A DNA stretch of 64,000 nt from Undaria pinnatifida (GCA_012845835.1 JABAKD010000024.1:4226181-4290180), one strand, 5' to 3'. Positions 52,745 through 63,280 are shown, counted from the first letter of the stretch. Translations and numbers: made by a program. The notes: generated from the sequence alone by a model not told the origin.

Positions 52745-52950
52745 ACTCAAAACATGCATGCCCGTAGCCTTTAATACCATAGACCCTCGCAACACCACAG
52801 CGCCGGCGGAACGGGGCAAGTCGGTTTTTCCTCCGACTAGGCCGGCAACGCTTGCACCAAGCGCTAAGCGCCGTGAGGCGGGCATTGAGTCGAATGAACT
52901 GTGAGCTGCACCTTGCCAAAAACCGCTTGTGAGACGGACTTCGACATCCG
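52745..52950 (+). mobile_element. F5 repeat, diverged short copy
   Basis: GTACTCAAAACATGCATGCCC, ATAGACCCTCGCA, CTTGCACCAAGCG, CCGTGAGG, CCAAAAACCGCTTGTGAGACGG. Confidence 0.65.
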
Positions 52951-52977
52951 GGGGCAGGGGGAGGATGTAACCATGGA

Positions 52978-53085
52978 ATCATGCACGGCCGCAGCCCGCA
53001 GGATCATCGACCCTCGCATCCCTACAGCACCGGAATGGAGTACATCGGGTTTCACCGGTTGGGCAGATATTGCGGCACCTGGGGG
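52978..53085 (+). mobile_element. F5 repeat, second partial copy
   Basis: ATCATGCACGGCCGCAGCC, GACCCTCGCATCCCTACAGC, CGGAATGGAGTACATCGGG: start of F5 again, directly after the previous copy and 40 bp downstream of the SOUL stop codon. Confidence 0.65.
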
Positions 53086-53121
53086 GGGCGAAATCGGAGT
53101 CACCACCCCTACAAAACGCCC

Positions 53122-53239
53122 TCATTTAGACGCTGGTACAGCGGTCGGGAGCTTTGCGATGGCTTCGTCGGTCGAAAGAGGAAGCGGGAACCACAGCTCG
53201 TTCGTCTTCAGGAAGGGAAGCGTCCACGGGGGGTTGTAC
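53122..53239 (-). CDS. SOUL heme-binding protein, exon 6 (C-terminus)
   Basis: After CTCTCGCTGGCAG, one base then YNPPWTLPFLKTNELWFPL and a short tail ending PTAVPASK and TGA. The YNPPW-x-x-PF-x-x-x-NE pattern is the conserved C-terminal signature of the SOUL/HEBP family. Its phase (one base) joins exactly to the phase-2 donor at 54571, giving LVVARYNPPW. Confidence 0.9.
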
Positions 53240-53339
53240 CTGCCAGCGAGAGAGGGCCAGAAGGCGGGGGGGCGCGGGAGTGGCAACTTAACCGTTTTAG
53301 CACCGCACTCCTGAGATGGGGACAAAGCACGTTAGACTA

Positions 53340-54570
53340 GGATCATTTTAGGAGTTGGAAATGAGTTATTAAGTTTTTTAACTTACTATTTCCTACCTAA
53401 CTTGCACGAAACGTATGCTATTGCAATTCCTACTTTCTTCTCACTGTATTATACTGTACAGTAGTACTATTCGGCTCCTTCGCATATCATGTATAAAGTA
53501 AGCATTGGATTAGACGAGGCCTTCTGCTCCAGCCAGCGGTCCCGGTTGATACTTTCCTCGCTTTGAATACGTTGAAAAGGGCAATGCCTCGGAGGCCGAC
53601 TCTTGTTTCAAGATATTTCTGTTCCAAAATCCTTGACGCTAACCTGCTCCATATTCGGATCTATAGATTATGTCCCGAGTTAATTAAGGTGTTCTTAAGT
53701 TCAAATTCCTACCCATTTTTAAATCTTCCCGAACTATCTGCTAATCCGTTCAGCCGTAATCCTCGCAGCAGCAGTAGTTTACCCACCAGCTTCTTGTAAT
53801 CTGCCGAGTTATTCGCTCTCTCCAGTACCCGCCGCGTTCAAGTTCAACCTGACACGGAACTTGCTTAAAAAATTTACGTAGATGTCCCCGAACCAACACA
53901 CCTTCCATACATTCACATTTAATACCGTTCCACAAACTCCAGACTGTCTACGTTCAATCTGCTTCCACATGTTTTGTTCATTTTCTGCTTCCTAACCGCA
54001 CTTGTCGCGAAAAGGTCGTTTGGGGGGAAGTTCTGCGGTTGCAATCTTTTTAGAACTGCCTCCGCGTTTTTTGGGAACAAACGATTCGGAACCCACCCAT
54101 GTGGTATATTGCTTGGCAGTTCAAAAACGGTCACAGCAACCAATGGCTGCTACCGGTTGACAATACGGTCGTTTCGGTTCCAAGATATTTATTGGCAGTT
54201 CGAAGATGTTGGCGGTTCGAAGATATTGACCGTTTCAGAAATCTAGTGGAGGGGGGAATATAGGCTGGGGTACTTTAATCAGTACCCTGGTAGTTGATAG
54301 TGTTGACAAGGAGTACACGAATCAAAAAATAGCAATCCCATCCTGAGAACACGATGCGCTAAACGGCGTGCCGCACCCCCCCCCCCCCCCTTCCCCGCCC
54401 TCCCGCCCCCTCTCATTCCCGTCCCCCAAAACACGCTGGCAATACCCGCTATAAACGTCGCCGTAACAAAATTTCTTCTCATCGTTCGCTTCTCGATGAG
54501 CGAAAAAGCCCTTCCCGATACACGAACAAGCGCTTTGCGATACACGAAAAACAAACACAAAAAAACCCAC
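53340..54570. other. SOUL intron 5
   Basis: Duplicated phrases around GTTCGAAGATGTTGG/GTTCGAAGATATTG at 54198–54230. A-rich stretch near its 5' edge and poly-C (plus strand) at 54376–54392. No exon found. Confidence 0.5.
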
Positions 54571-54783
54571 CTGGCCACCACAAGCTTAGCACCGATGGTG
54601 ACATATTCCGTGAAAGAACCTCCGTCGGTTCTCGTTCCCTCTTCCGTGATCATCCGTTGTCGCTCAATAGCCGCGTCGTGGGCGCTAGCGCTCCCCATGT
54701 TTCCCGAGAACTGGCGAACAAGATAAAGCCGCCCCGGAACTTCGCGGAGGGTGACTCGCTTGTCGGTGGGGGTCGGCAGGTCG
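54571..54783 (-). CDS. SOUL heme-binding protein, exon 5
   Basis: 70 codons: DLPTPTDKRVTLREVPGRLY, LVRQFSGNMGSASAHDAAIE and a segment ending YVTIGAKLVVA. LP-x-P-x-D-x-R-V-x-L-R-E-V-P and the FSG phrase are typical of the second half of the HEBP fold. Bounded by an acceptor CTCTCCGCTGAACAG and donor GTGGGT, phase 2 both sides. The acceptor is preceded by about 170 bp of near-pure pyrimidine on the coding strand (54788–54955). Confidence 0.9.
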
Positions 54784-54785
54784 CT

Positions 54786-54958
54786 GTTCAGCGGAGAGAG
54801 GGGAGGGGTGGAGGGTGGAGGGGGTGGGGGGGGGTGAGCGGAGGTGGGGAGGTGAGGGGTGGGGGGGGAGGTGGGGAGAGGGGGGGTAGAGGAGGGAGGT
54901 GACGAGCGGGGAGGCGGGGGGGGGGGGGGGGGGGGGGGAGGGGGGGGGGGGGCGTACA
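54786..54958. repeat. G-rich tract (pyrimidine on the SOUL coding strand)
   Basis: GGGGAGGGTGG-type sequence ending in long G-runs; on the minus strand it forms the polypyrimidine region immediately upstream of SOUL exon 5. Confidence 0.9.
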
Positions 54959-55028
54959 GAAGAAAATGGTTGAGAGGGGGGGTTGAGGTTTACCGATGCT
55001 CTTGATTGAGGGGGAGATTGAGCTTTAC

Positions 55029-55122
55029 CTGATGCTCTTGAAAGCTGTTGGCATGATGAACTGCATGGTACTCTCAGCCGCGGGATTGACGATAACCGGC
55101 GCGGTCATACTGATCTTAGTGC
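55029..55122 (-). CDS. SOUL heme-binding protein, exon 4
   Basis: Two bases, 30 codons, phase 2 out: TKISMTAPVIVNPAAESTMQ then FIMPTAFKSI. KI-x-MTAPV and the following M-x-F-x-MP phrase are the central signature of SOUL proteins. Acceptor ATTGTTCAG, donor GTAAAG. This is the third MTAPV copy in the predicted protein. Confidence 0.92.
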
Positions 55123-55658
55123 CTGAACAATGCCCAAAAGTAAGGGCAAGAGACATGCAGGGATAGGCGCAGGCATGTGAGGACAGGCAGCAACAGGTAA
55201 GAGAGACAGGCAAAGTGAGACAGGGTGTCAGTCAAGACACAGAGCCAGAAAACACAAGACCAAGAGAGTACGACAGAACGAAGAACAGACAGACCCACAC
55301 AAGAGATAGCCGACGGCGCTACTGGTTGGCCGTACCGGGCGAACCACTACGTTGAACAAACACATTAAAACAAAAACAAAAAACTTAAGTGACACGGCTG
55401 TTGGCAAAAGCGTTCGATGCAAAGCGGGGCGTTAGTGATGACTCCATATGCGATAAGTAAGTAACGGCCACGGGGGGGGCAAGAAGGAGTAATCTCTGCC
55501 CACAGTACTGGCATCTAGCCCCAACCACAACCCCAACCCACCCTATACGCAAGACCTGAAACCCGGGGATGGATCCTAAATGTCCCCGCAGATGTGATTT
55601 AAAAAAAGAGTACGTAGTCGTAATTATCAGTTTCTCGACGCGAAAGCAAGCGCCTCAC

Positions 55659-55748
55659 GGGGGTCGGGCGAAGGGCTCTCCACGACGACGGGCGCAGTCA
55701 TAGGAATCGCTTCTGGTTGGTCCCCTCCCAAACGCTTCTTCGCTGGCC
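55659..55748 (-). CDS. SOUL heme-binding protein, exon 3 (duplicated MTAPV exon)
   Basis: 90 bp, phase 1 in and out, so removable without frame change. Encodes PAKKRLGGDQPEAIPMTAPV and VVESPSPDP. It is a tandem copy of exon 2, with about 240-bp spacing and shared flanking intron (a TAACCCTACCCC-like block and CCGGGGAT...AAATATCCCC). Open frame, acceptor and donor are intact, so it is probably used, perhaps as a cassette. Confidence 0.75.
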
Positions 55749-55893
55749 CTATTCCTACCCCTACCCCTAACCCCAATTCGGAACGCAAGGCGCGAAACCC
55801 GGGGATGATTCCTAAATATCCCCATGTGTCGTAAACATCGCCCATCGAAGAAGTCGGGGTTACAAGTTCTCGGTGCGTAAGCAAGCGCCTCAC

Positions 55894-55976
55894 AGGAGTC
55901 AGGCGAAGCACCCCCCGCAACAACGGGCGCAGCTTCTAGAAGTGGCTTCCGGCTGGTCCCGTCCCTTAGCTGTGGT
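55894..55976 (-). pseudogene. Decayed middle copy of the duplicated SOUL exon
   Basis: Aligns with exons 2 and 3 (GGGACCAGCCGGAAGCC, then CGCCCGTTGTTG, then a GTGAGG donor) but the MTAPV codons are lost, the length has shifted by one base and the expected phase meets a stop. Best read as a dead exon inside the intron. Confidence 0.75.
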
Positions 55977-56139
55977 CTCTTACCCTAACCCTACCCCTGG
56001 TAACTCTAACCCCAACTCAAAAACGCAGGGCACGAAAACCGGGGATAAACAATAAATATCCCCGTATCCCTTAAACATCGCCTACCGACTTAGTCGTGGC
56101 TGCGATATCAGCTTCTCGACGCGCAAGCAAGCGCCTCAC

Positions 56140-56248
56140 CGGGATCGGGCGAGGGGCTGCCCACGACGACGGGCGCGGTCATCGAAATTGCCTCGGGTTC
56201 GTCGCCTCCCTTGGCCTTGTTCTCTGGGCTACCGAACACTCCGATGTA
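56140..56248 (-). CDS. SOUL heme-binding protein, exon 2
   Basis: 36 codons plus one base: YIGVFGSPENKAKGGDEPEA, ISMTAPVVVGSPSPDP. YIGVFG followed by ISMTAPV matches the first half of the SOUL core. Acceptor CATTCCCAACAG, donor GTGAGG. Founder, by completeness at its 5' end, of the three-copy exon array. Confidence 0.9.
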
Positions 56249-57018
56249 CTGTTGGGAATGGCGCGGGGGCAAAAGCGCGGGAGCGTGAGCGGGTGATATG
56301 TAGAATGCTAAGGTACTCCAGGGTGGTGGAGTTTTGGATTCACGTCACAGAAGCCGCAATCGGCTTGAGAAGAGCGCCTCGAACACGAAAAAAAAGTGTA
56401 CCATAAACACTCCGCTTTTGGTAGTGAGTGGCGCTAGATCATATTAAAAAAACGTTAGAAGAAAAAAGCCTTACACACGTGTTGCCCATCGCTACAGCAG
56501 TAAAAAAAACAACTTAGTCACTACCGCAGACGAGTACGATGATGAGAAATTCACCCGCCTGGCACCACATGTTCAAAGTTCAGCGACACCATCGCCGCGG
56601 TGCTTACAGGTCACCAAAACAGCTGCCGCTTTGCCACACTCTGTAGTGAGAGCACCAGAGAGTGCATGGCAGGGTGGTGTAATTTTGGATTTGACGCCAC
56701 TCTGGAGTAACGGCAGGATTGCGGAATAACGCAGTTCCAATATCGTGCACAAAATTACAGTGGTAAAGGTGGTAGAGGTGGTTACAGATCTGTATTTCGG
56801 CGCAGTTGGGCCTCAATTTTTTGTTTTTGAGCCATGGCCAAGATCGGATATATATATCCTGCGCCTTTGTGGACAAAACCAGATACCTTTCTATTTCAGT
56901 ATTCACCACGCCCCCAGGACGCCATCTGATTGGCCAACGCCAGTCTCCACCCGAAGACGGCCACATTTCCGCCGAGTAGACCCGTTTTTGGCTAGCCAAT
57001 CCGCAAAAGCGTAGGTAC
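56249..57018. other. SOUL intron 1, left part
   Basis: A duplicated phrase AGGGTGGTG(G/T)A(G/A)TTTTGGATT at 56320 and 56670. No other exon recognised. Confidence 0.5.
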
Positions 57019-57352
<334 letters not shown>

Positions 57353-57419
57353 CGCACATCTACTTTCAAGCTTCTGGACAAGCCGTGGTCACAGGTGTCG
57401 CCCCTTCTCCCCACCTGGT

Positions 57420-57660
57420 TCTTGCCTTCAATTTTTATCGCGCATAGGGTTCAGCAATTCCATTTGTCGTCGATTTTTCATCGAGCGTTGCTAACTCACG
57501 CTCTCGCGCTTTCCGCAAGTGAACTTGTGCACAAGAAAAAGTCCCCACGAATTTATACGAGCATGCACTCGGGGCGATTCGAACTCACGAAACTGACCTA
57601 TACCAGGCTCGAGGATAACCTGATACGCCACCGAGGCGACCGGTTAGATTACCATACCTC
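57420..57660 (-). mobile_element. SINE-like element B, copy 2 (inverted)
   Basis: GCCTTCAATTTTTATCGCGC, ACTCACGCTCTCGCGC, AAAAAGTCCCCACGAATTTA, then CGGGGCGATTCGAACTCACG, which on the minus strand is GTGAGTTCGAATCGC, a B box. The adjoining CCTCGAGCCTGG...TGGCGTATCAGG (minus strand) supports a tRNA-like head. Confidence 0.55.
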
Positions 57661-57744
57661 CCTAGGCTACCTCCTCAAAATATATAGTTGAAAAATGAAA
57701 AAATACGAGTACACTTGAGCTGTGTGTGATGATGATGATGAGAT

Positions 57745-57827
57745 CGACCAAAAAGGATTTTGGTCAAAAGTCAGCTTTGCAAGCTGCGTGTTATACTTCG
57801 ATCGCGCGTGTTACGTATCTACAATAG
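57745..57827 (+). repeat. F3 fragment adjoining F5
   Basis: GCTTTGCAAGCTGCGTG, ACTTCGATCGCGCGTG: F3 phrases directly at the far end of the inverted long F5 copy, suggesting that F3 may be part of a larger F5 element. Confidence 0.5.
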
Positions 57828-58345
57828 TTGGCCTCGGTTGGCACCGACGCTGTAAAACATGCCAATCACTGGGTGAGCTAGACAACCAGGGTACCGTTTT
57901 TTTTTTGGTGGTCACCATGATGGTTATGGAGTTAGATCATATTGTGCGGGGTGGAGAACCCTAACTGCCGCACAAGGGGAATGATCGCATCACGTACTGT
58001 GAATATGGTAAGGCACCCACGAGGCAGTTACATAGCAATACCCATTCACTGCTGTCTCTGGAGTGGCCACACCAGAGAACAAAGTAACTTATTGGCGCCG
58101 TCATCCATAAGCAAGAAAGTAGGCACAAGATGCCGAAGTCCGCCTTACGAGCGGTTCTTCGAAGGATGTACGTAGTTCACCCTTCATGCGACTCGCCGAA
58201 CACCTCACGGCGCTTCGCGCTTGGTGCAAGCACTCTCTGCCTGGTTGGTTAAAACCCGACGTGCTCCGTCCCGGCAAAGTAATAGGGATGCGAGGGTCTA
58301 TGGTCACACGACTACGGCCATGCACAAACCGAGTACACCGCCCCC
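57828..58345 (-). mobile_element. F5 repeat, long copy (inverted)
   Basis: Reverse-complement match, over about 500 bp, to 489–1065, including GCACCGACGCTGTAAAACATG, GTGGTCACCATGATGG, ACTGCCGCACAAGGGGAATG, ACATAGCAATACCCATTC and GAAGCGCCGTGAGG-type end. Confidence 0.75.
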
Positions 58346-58367
58346 GCTCCCCCCTAGGCGACCCGAT

Positions 58368-58795
58368 AATGGCCGGGCAGCCCATCGCGCACCATTTGAG
58401 TTCCACTCTGTTCCGCCCGACTTCACATCCCTGTTACCGACGAAGACGCACAAGCACCACCTGCTTGATGTCCATGATTTGATTCTCCCGACCTCTCTCC
58501 TTCCACCAAAAAGTCGCCTCAGAACCGCGATCTCTCTCTCCTTCGACCAAAAAGCCAACTCAGTACAGCACCAGTAGAGACAAAACCATGAGCGACGCTA
58601 CGACCCTCCTCTTCTTTCCAACGACGAAGTCCCTGCGGAAGGCCTTGGGCGTATCACCAGCGAGAATTTTCTCGTGGACATCAAGCTCATGGTTCTTGTG
58701 CGCCTTCGCCGGTGACGGAGGGATGAAGTCGGGCGGAGCTCAGAGGGGGGGTGGTGGGCCGAGCGCCACTCGACGGCCGGATGATACAAAAGAGA
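58368..58795. repeat. ~200-bp inverted duplication
   Basis: 58370–58560 and the reverse complement of 58610–58790 share phrases such as ATGGACATCAAG-like, GTGCTTGTGCG and GAAGTCGGGCGGA. Translated in the matching frames both arms give SWTSS(S/R)W-x-LC and KSGG. One arm on the minus strand is open for 42 codons, ELDVHEKILAGDTPKAFRRD and on to a stop, so this may be two broken copies of a coding exon. Confidence 0.6.
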
Positions 58796-59595
58796 GTTCT
58801 GCGTCACTGTCTTGAGTCACCACCACGCGTTCCCGTGCCACGAGTGTATACACCTTTAGAGATCGATCAACAGGTTGCTTGCTTTTCGTTCTCAGCTGTG
58901 TGCTGTGCAAGGTGTTCATGGTTCATTGACAGCGGTTCTTGATTCATGATTCATGATCGATTGGGATGCGGCGGAATTAGCATTCGCGCATAGAGACGTG
59001 AAATTGGGCAAGAACACGTCGTAGCAGTAGGTCAGCCAGCCCTACGCATAGTCAAGCTGGTTCTGCGTCCCCTGGAAACACACACTACTGCTGCTCTTTA
59101 GGGTATAGACACGCCCTCGACAATGGGCACGGGGAGTTTTTCGTCGATCGCGCATGCTCTAACGGCCGGCGTCGTTCTGCTGCATGTTCTTTGGTCAGGG
59201 GTTGCACATATGTATGCCACTTGTGACGTAGTGCAACATCTACAACAACAGCTGCAGTTTACGCTTGAGTTCGAGGGCAGCAGAGTGCCTAAACTAATGA
59301 GGTTGTCGGTGCCTCGACCAGACAGGGGCCTCTAATGGTCTATGTAGCTGGTATTGCTGCTGCGGCGGCGGCGGCACGGCAGTGGCTGCACCGCATCACC
59401 ATGACGTATATCGTAAAAAAGGTACACAAACACACCAAAAAGCAGCAGATACGACACACGTGGATGCCCTAATTGTATCGCTTGACCCTTATCTCTCGAG
59501 CTCTATCCATACACTACAGCAGCCGGAGCGCGCCAGACAAAGCCCCGACACACAAGCTACCATGGTCCACCACGAGCCCCCTCGCCCTCCCTTGC
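58796..59595. other. SOUL intron 1, right part
   Basis: A plus-strand 70-codon frame at 59123 (MGTGSFSSIAHALTAG...) has no support. Otherwise nothing recognised. Confidence 0.45.
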
Positions 59596-59772
59596 CTTCG
59601 CAAGCGTCCTGAATCGGTCATCCTCAGCCCCAGCCTCCGGCCCAGCTTGAACCTCTGCAACAACATACGGGTCGTAGGAGCGAATTTCGTACCCTGTTCC
59701 GCCTCCGAGGACGGTGAATTTGGGCGTCAGCCCGCTGTCTTGAGAGGCAGTCTTGCCCGAGACGAGACCCAT
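59596..59772 (-). CDS. SOUL heme-binding protein, exon 1 (N-terminus)
   Basis: SOUL/HEBP proteins bind heme or other tetrapyrroles; algae keep them in cytosol or plastid. From ATG (context GCCATGG): MGLVSGKTASQDSGLTPKFT, then GTGYEIRSYDPYVVAEV, the family's YE-x-R-x-Y-x-P-Y-VVAE signature, then DDRFRTLAK. The six exons give 266 residues, somewhat longer than ~190–220 in animal HEBP proteins, mostly through the added MTAPV copies. The exon end is set by homology: FRTLAK must meet YIGVFG of exon 2, which requires a GC donor (GCAAGG). An in-frame extension upstream (Gln-rich) lacks similarity. No clear transit peptide. Confidence 0.88.
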
Positions 59773-60191
59773 GGCTTGCGCGAAGAATGGACGGAGGGGT
59801 TGCCTGTTATGGCAGCGTCTGATAGTGGGTGGTCGGATTATTCTTGGGCAGTATGTTTGCTTTGCGTCGTTGGGCTGCTGCTGCTGTGCTCTGCCTGCTG
59901 CGGGGTCTGTTATTTCCTGCTGAACCTGAACCAAAACCAAACCTTCTGGACGCTAGATATTTTCGTGGGAGGCATGTTTTTATACATCGGGGGTGACACA
60001 AAAATATCCCCGGTATGCTGATGTGCGAGGCAGCGACGAGATTCGCTGTACACCGCTCGCTGACTGCCACTGTAGATGTCCGGTTGCCTCCTCGGAACAC
60101 GTCGACGGCAGCACTGGTAGCTTTCCTCCCGCTCTCTCCCGCTCACGCGCCCGAAGCTTTCGTGCGCTCCAAGCGAGGCAAATACTCAGAG
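59773..60191. promoter_or_regulatory. Probable shared promoter of head-to-head genes
   Basis: The SOUL start (minus) and the candidate secreted-protein start (plus, 60015 or 60192) lie 243–420 bp apart and diverge. No TATA or other core element can be named with confidence. A bidirectional promoter is inference. Confidence 0.3.
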
Positions 60192-60382
60192 ATGTGCGAC
60201 TCTAAGGTGCCTGCTGCGGCAAGATGCGCGAGACGTGAATCATCCTCAAGACGGCCAAGACTCGGCCTCGGGTTCTGGCTAGTTGTGACTCTCATTGGGA
60301 CAAGCTGCGGTGCCCGAGGTGCAAGGGGTCAGGAGGACTACGACTACGGGTACGGGCAGGCGCAACCGCCTATGCGCGCGGG
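60192..60382 (+). CDS. Candidate first exon, secreted or membrane-anchored protein
   Basis: Reads MCDSKVPAAARCARRESSSR, then RPRLGLGFWLVVTLIGTSCG, a basic n-region plus hydrophobic core like a signal peptide, then ARGQEDYDYGYGQAQPPM, an acidic Tyr/Gly-rich mature start. Ends in phase 2 at GTGAGT, a strong donor. An upstream in-frame ATG at 60015 would add 59 residues, so the start is uncertain. A possible next exon is 63281–63314. The Tyr-rich sequence suggests an extracellular matrix role, but this is a guess. Confidence 0.4.
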
Positions 60383-61565
60383 GTGAGTGAGCTAAGAACA
60401 CGTAAAACAGCAGGCTTTTTCATTCAGAGAGTATGACGGGTCTAGGTACCAGGTACTCCTTACAAGAAGGAGGCGCCGTTCGTTTGAAGCTCGTGGGCTT
60501 TGTCTGCCTGTACGATACCACCGCCATGTTTGCACCATGTGTGGTTCATAAGGGGTTGGGTTGTTTTAGGAGGTTTATGATTCCCATCTATCTCAGATGC
60601 CTTTCATGTCCGCGGAATTACTCGCAGTATCTCCCCAACAAGTTTTGCCATTCTGTATGATAGTTGTACATACTCTTTCTTGTGAGGTGGTATGTATGAT
60701 ACCAGGTATGCAACGAAATGTCAAACAGACATTTCGGCCGCTCGTGCATGACGATGTGACTCGAGACTTCTGTCTGGCTCTGACTACTGTGGTCGGTGTA
60801 CGAAGCGTAATCAGGTCGACTAAAGAGCGCCAACTACGAGCTGAGCTGCTGCATGCTTTATCGCCTGCTCTATGGTGTAATCGAACAACACAATGCATGA
60901 AGCACGACCCGCTTGGTGGACATCATCGCCAAGCATACAAAACAAATGAAAATCTAAAACGAGCATACGAATGATGAGCATATGGATGATATGACACGTG
61001 CCTCATGCTCGACCCCTCTGGCCCTGTTGCAATTACAGCAGCAGTAGCAACGTATCTGCTGTACTTGCGAGGTATACACCAGCTATACACCGGCAAGCGA
61101 GTCTAGCATGGAACACGCTCGAGCCCTCTGCCCTGTTTCGGTAACGCACCTATGATACGAGGTATCTATACTGACCCTTACCGAAAACCCTGAGTCGCGC
61201 GTGTAACACGCGACTCGCATGATGTCGGTGTACCTTGGTACAGCTGTAGTGAAATATAAACGTAAATGTCGGCACTCTGCAAATGTGTATCGACGTTCAC
61301 TTTTTACGCTTCTCTTTCCTGAACGGGCTCGGTGGCCTCTCAAGACCTCCCACTTGAACACCGCCTCCTTCCATTACTTGCGGAACGATCCATCTTCTGT
61401 TTGATTTCTTTCGTTCACCTTTTTTTTATTGCTTCAAATACATGAGCTGTGAGTTATCGGTCAATTTAACCCCTCAAGAGCCCCAAATTATCTCCCCATT
61501 CTAATTCCCAGTAATTTGTCGAAAAAAACGGGTTTCCAGCTGTAAAGGCGTTAAGGGTCGAGATA
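60383..61565. other. Gene-free or intron
   Basis: F6 piece at 61455–61550 (CCCTCAAGAGCCCC...CCCATTCTAATTCCCAGTAA). A CAGCAGTAGCAACG-type short repeat near 61030. No exon supported. Confidence 0.4.
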
Positions 61566-61740
61566 CTCATCTTTGCAAGCTGCGTGATACTCCGGTCCCT
61601 CGTTTTTAGCTGGACGAAGTATCATCATGCCAGGTCCCATTTGAGCTCAGACTGGCTCATCAGCTCAGCTCAGCTCAGCTCAGCTCAGCTCAGCCGTGTT
61701 GTGCCGTGTTGTGCCTTGCTTTGCTGTACGTAACTTTTTT
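61566..61740. repeat. F3 fragment, (CAGCT)n and (GTGTT/GTGCC) repeats
   Basis: CATCTTTGCAAGCTGCGTGATAC, then seven CAGCT units at 61659–61693, then CGTGTTGTGC repeated. Confidence 0.8.
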
Positions 61741-61957
61741 GTACACGCCGTGCGGTGCGTTGCGGTGCACCGGTTCTGTACGGTTCTAGGGCTGGCCGAA
61801 ACTGAGGTTTTGAGCCCAACACTGGAGGCATAACGCGCCGGGGGGAAAATAATACGTATCAATCTTGCCGCACCACATCTGCATCATATTATGCTTTCGG
61901 TACCTCGGGCACGGTATCGCGGCATATAGCTGTAGCTGGGGACTCAAGGCTCCAGGG

Positions 61958-62272
61958 ATGGCGAACCATCGACTACACCGCATCCTCTTGGCCGTTGCCA
62001 TTGTGTGCTTGAGCTTTCTGCTGCGCCAACAATCGCTTGCTGCCGCTTGCTTGCTGCCGCTTGCTTGCGTGTGCGAGACAAAGCGACGCGAATACGCAAG
62101 GCACAAGGGAGATGAAAATGGACACAAGCACAAGCGCACGGGCTACATTGCCTGCGGTTGGCCCATGATGCTCCAACAGACTGACGAACGTGAGGATCAT
62201 ACAGACGCGGAAAGAAGCCAACTCCATTCTGAGGAAACTCCGCAGCCCTTACCCGTTCTTCCTCGAGCTTGA
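61958..62272 (+). CDS. Small intact frame with signal-peptide-like N-terminus
   Basis: 105 codons from ATG to TGA. MANHRLHRILLAVAIVCLSF with a following LLRQQSLAAA segment resembles a signal peptide; the rest is hydrophilic (KGDENGHKHKRTG, Asp/Glu-rich end). A GCTTGCTGCC phrase is duplicated in tandem inside. No family recognised and no codon-bias test possible here, so it may be chance. Confidence 0.2.
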   Translation: MANHRLHRILLAVAIVCLSFLLRQQSLAAACLLPLACVCETKRREYARHKGDENGHKHKRTGYIACGWPMMLQQTDEREDHTDAERSQLHSEETPQPLPVLPRA

Positions 62273-63280
62273 TTGTGAAGAACATAAAAAAGGGGAATTG
62301 GGTCGGTTGTACTGCTGACACGACCCCTCCGGCCAGCGTCCTCCCAGCTTCACCGAAACCCCGGCATGCACGAACCACCATGAACGAGATTGCAAAAGAG
62401 GAAACTCGATATTAATCTGAGCGAAGCGAAAAACAAAGTACATGCCAGTTCCGTCTCCGGTTTCGTCTCCCATAGGAGTCGGTATATCGAACTTCGGACA
62501 CAGTGGAGTACCCGATTTAAACTATAGAGCCCCTTGGGAGAGGCCAGTGTAACCGATCTTACCTTCGTACCGCTCTCTTCTCAGATTGGGTATCGTACAC
62601 AGTGTAATACAGGCGTGACAGTAGTGTGTTAGCACAGGCATCACAAGGCTTGACAAGCCTATTTACCGGCTCGCAACGCTTTTGAGACCCCTTTCATATG
62701 GACCACAAAGCAACGAGCGCGATTACATAAAGCGTCGGGGAAAAGCTTTATGCAACCCTGGGTGTAACCATGCCTCGCGCTTGCCTCAGCTTCCTGCGTT
62801 GCAGTTCAAACGAATCGTCTCCTACACACAGAAGCTCGGATTGCTTTCCCACGTGTTTTTTTTTTGTCAATTTTTGCGTCTGAAGCTCCGAAGGGGTTGT
62901 AACGCCTTTGCAGCTGGAAACCCGTTTTTGAAGCTTAGTTACTTGGAATGAGTATAGGAAGGGGTTTTAGGACTCTAGGGGTTTTCCGTAAAGTTTTCTC
63001 TTGTTTTAGACGCATTTCAATGGGTTACTCGACTGTTTTTCTGTTTTTCAATGTCGTCTTCTTCTTGTGTTGTGTGTTTTGTCCCTCCCTTTCTTTGGCT
63101 TTTGTCTCTCCACCGCGGGGGTGGGTGGGGGGGCGGAAACATTACCGCGGACACACCCTCGGGTTTCTTTTGGCACTCGGCGGGTTTCAACAGGGGAGGC
63201 GGGGAGGGGGGAGGGATAATGAAGCCCCTCGCAGCGGTGGCCACGAGTTTCTTCACGATGAAGCTCCTCTTCTCTTCCAG
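62273..63280. other. Gene-free or intron with F6 copy
   Basis: F6 at 62885–62985 (CGCCTTTGCAGCTGGAAACC, TTACTTGGAATGAGTATAGG, AGGGGTTTTAGGACTC). Opposing frames at 63000–63330 are GC-rich shadows. Confidence 0.45.

Noticed and set aside
57575-57660. Possible tRNA gene
   Set aside because: Has B-box-like and A-box-like phrases but no credible cloverleaf and recurs within a SINE-like family; treated as a tRNA-derived head.
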